In this document: one piece after another, positions 14,785-15,937 of the stretch
Layout: each line of letters starts with the position of its first letter
Position numbering within the stretch: the stretch's first letter is position 1
Assembly: GCA_036244855.1 (NCBI GenBank)
Contig: BQKZ01015740.1
Location: 2,346 to 18,282, forward strand
Origin: Temnopleurus reevesii
Taxonomy: Eukaryota > Echinodermata > Echinoidea > Temnopleuroida > Temnopleuridae
Length of the DNA: 15,937 nt
Reading direction: 5' to 3'
Notes under the pieces: generated by a model
The model's input: only the letters and a program-made list of their open reading frames with translations
The model's database searches: none
Told to the model about the DNA's origin: nothing
Position numbers and translations under genes: made by a program

Positions 14785-15010
14785 TTATGTTCCACATAAT
14801 TGATGTTCATTGTAATCGCAGTTAAAAATATAAAAACATAATTTCTGACATAATTCTGCAATGACTCCTTTTAAAAGATCAGAAAATAGATCTTATTAGC
14901 TGGATCGCTCCACAGACCAAAAGAGATAAAGGGAATAGTAGTGCGTTTATACAGTATATATATCATAATTTATACTACCGTACTTATCTATTTATTGATT
15001 TACAATTATT
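14785..15010. other. 3' flank of the third GPCR
   Basis: AT-rich. An AATATA hexamer at 14827-14832, about 43 bases after the stop, is a possible variant polyadenylation signal; no AATAAA is present nearby. TATATATATC lies at 14955. Confidence 0.35.
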
Positions 15011-15060
15011 ATTCAGGATGCCCAATGAGCGATCTTTGCTCTCCTTTCGGGTCTTGGGCA
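15011..15060 (-). mobile_element. Possible 3' end of a non-LTR retrotransposon, minus strand
   Basis: On the minus strand TGCCCAAGACCCGAAAGGAG leads to a stem partner TTGGGCA (15054-15060 pairs with 15019-15025), followed by CATCCTGAATAATAATTG and an A/T-rich AATAAATA tail. A terminal hairpin plus short AT repeat is the style of CR1/L2-type LINE ends. No reverse transcriptase is present. Confidence 0.35.
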
Positions 15061-15440
15061 TAAAAAGCAGAAATGCATATTTACAAAGAATATTGAAGTG
15101 TAAATATAAATGACAACATGAAATTACAAATACAAAGGTAATCGCAAATTACAATACAAAATCAATTTCCAAATTCACATCCGCTAGGTCCATTCAAGTG
15201 CCCTTTACAGACCAGGGTAAGAAGGTTACCATTTGGCGGGGAGCCTTAGACCCCGTTCTCATCTAATTTATCCTCAAATAATTTCTAATATCGGATCGGG
15301 ATACCAGTTTCCATGGTTTATGATTGTTAAATCTCCAGCGTTAAAATGATTTAACGGAAACCAATTTAACAGAAACTAGTGTATCGATAAAACGATGGCC
15401 ATGTACTTCCCGCGACCCCGCTAATATTTGGGGATACATT
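15061..15440. other. Intergenic, AT-rich, no recognised gene
   Basis: Contains a repeat C-like scrap (15345-15380, with CAGAAACTAGTG inverted relative to 12805-12816). Otherwise nothing was identified. Confidence 0.4.
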
Positions 15441-15444
15441 TTAT

Positions 15445-15735
15445 CAAATCTATTAATTCCAGCAAATTATTAATTCATAACTTCCCCTCTTGTCAATGTC
15501 CATATTATTATTATTTCTACTTTTTCAATTTGTGTATTTAACAGTTTTCAATGCTATTAGTATTTGATTTATGTAGCCTATAGTAGCCTACAGGGATATT
15601 GTTGTACATTTGTATATTTGTATTGTTATAATTGTTGTTTACAAACAGGGCCTCATGGAAGACCACCAAATTGGTGAAATGAGCCAACCTGTCTAAATAT
15701 CAGAAATAAATAAATAAATAAATAAATAAATAAAT
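15445..15735 (+). mobile_element. Possible 3' end of a non-LTR retrotransposon with (AAAT)n tail
   Basis: An AT-rich 3'-UTR-like stretch is followed by GGGCCTCATGGAAGACCACC, ATTGGTGAAATGAGCC and then about eight AAAT units (15704-15735). The CCACCAAATTGGTG core is a short palindrome (15664-15677). Left boundary not determined. Confidence 0.4.
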
Positions 15736-15813
15736 ATCTACCGTTGACAACACATGACTATAGTGTGAGCTTCAAACTCACCTGAAATTTAGACGTCCCG
15801 AGCAACTACATCA

Positions 15814-15937
15814 CCCGGGAGATGTTTCATCAAATCATTCTCAAAATTACGCACGACTTTACGTTCGACTTCTTGCGCTGAATGCGCGTAATATTAGGAA
15901 TGATTGCGCGCAAGAAGGGATGCCAGTCGAACGTAAA
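15814..15937. mobile_element. MITE family H, copy 4 (cut by window end)
   Basis: Starts CCCGGGAGATGTTTCATCAA and contains ATTACGCACGACTTTACGTT, CTTCTTGCGCTGAATGCGCG and the inverted GCGCGCAAGAAGG. The second arm (GCCAGTCGAACGTAAA) is entering its terminal repeat when the window stops. Confidence 0.75.

Overview
The window looks like nuclear DNA of a marine invertebrate deuterostome, most probably an echinoderm. It holds uninterrupted rhodopsin-type GPCR reading frames in tandem, separated by AT-rich non-coding DNA full of palindromic MITE-like repeats, a tRNA-derived SINE and microsatellites. The placement is an inference: tandem arrays of single-exon, lineage-specific GPCRs are well known in sea urchins (the 'surreal' GPCRs), and the repeat styles look familiar from that group. 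I cannot name the species.

Layout. (1) Bases 1-2995 and 5288-8445 are two copies of one segmental duplication. Each carries about 1.5 kb of upstream DNA and one intact GPCR gene (1522-2913, 463 aa; 6840-8243, 467 aa), both on the + strand. (2) Between them lie a diverged upstream-like module (3050-3412), a 5'-truncated GPCR remnant with only TM6, TM7 and the tail (3430-3744), and a nest of inverted-repeat elements (4271-4894). (3) 8246-12016 has no intact gene. It holds a SINE, three copies of one MITE family (the first at 8301), two more copies of the module seen before the truncated GPCR, a long foldback sequence and simple repeats. (4) 12017-13395 contains four diverged copies of a short module, interrupted by a transposon nest. 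The last copy runs into the start codon of a third intact GPCR (13405-14784, 459 aa). (5) The right edge is repeats: two probable retrotransposon 3' ends and a MITE cut by the window end.

The three intact receptors and the remnant are one family. They share a GN in TM1, an Asp in TM2, DRY, a TWSP/TWTP motif in TM6, NFFVY in TM7, a long Ser/Thr/Asn-rich third intracellular loop, and an almost fixed DYG(K/R)KTTRML segment just before TM6. TM4 lacks its usual Trp and TM5 its usual Pro. Ligands are unknown; a peptide or chemosensory role is only a guess. The most informative pattern is that the distal upstream DNA of the two duplicates is about 99% identical while the N-terminus, extracellular loops and third intracellular loop of the encoded receptors have changed heavily. 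That suggests either diversifying selection or mosaic gene conversion.

All comparisons were made by eye; identities are approximate.
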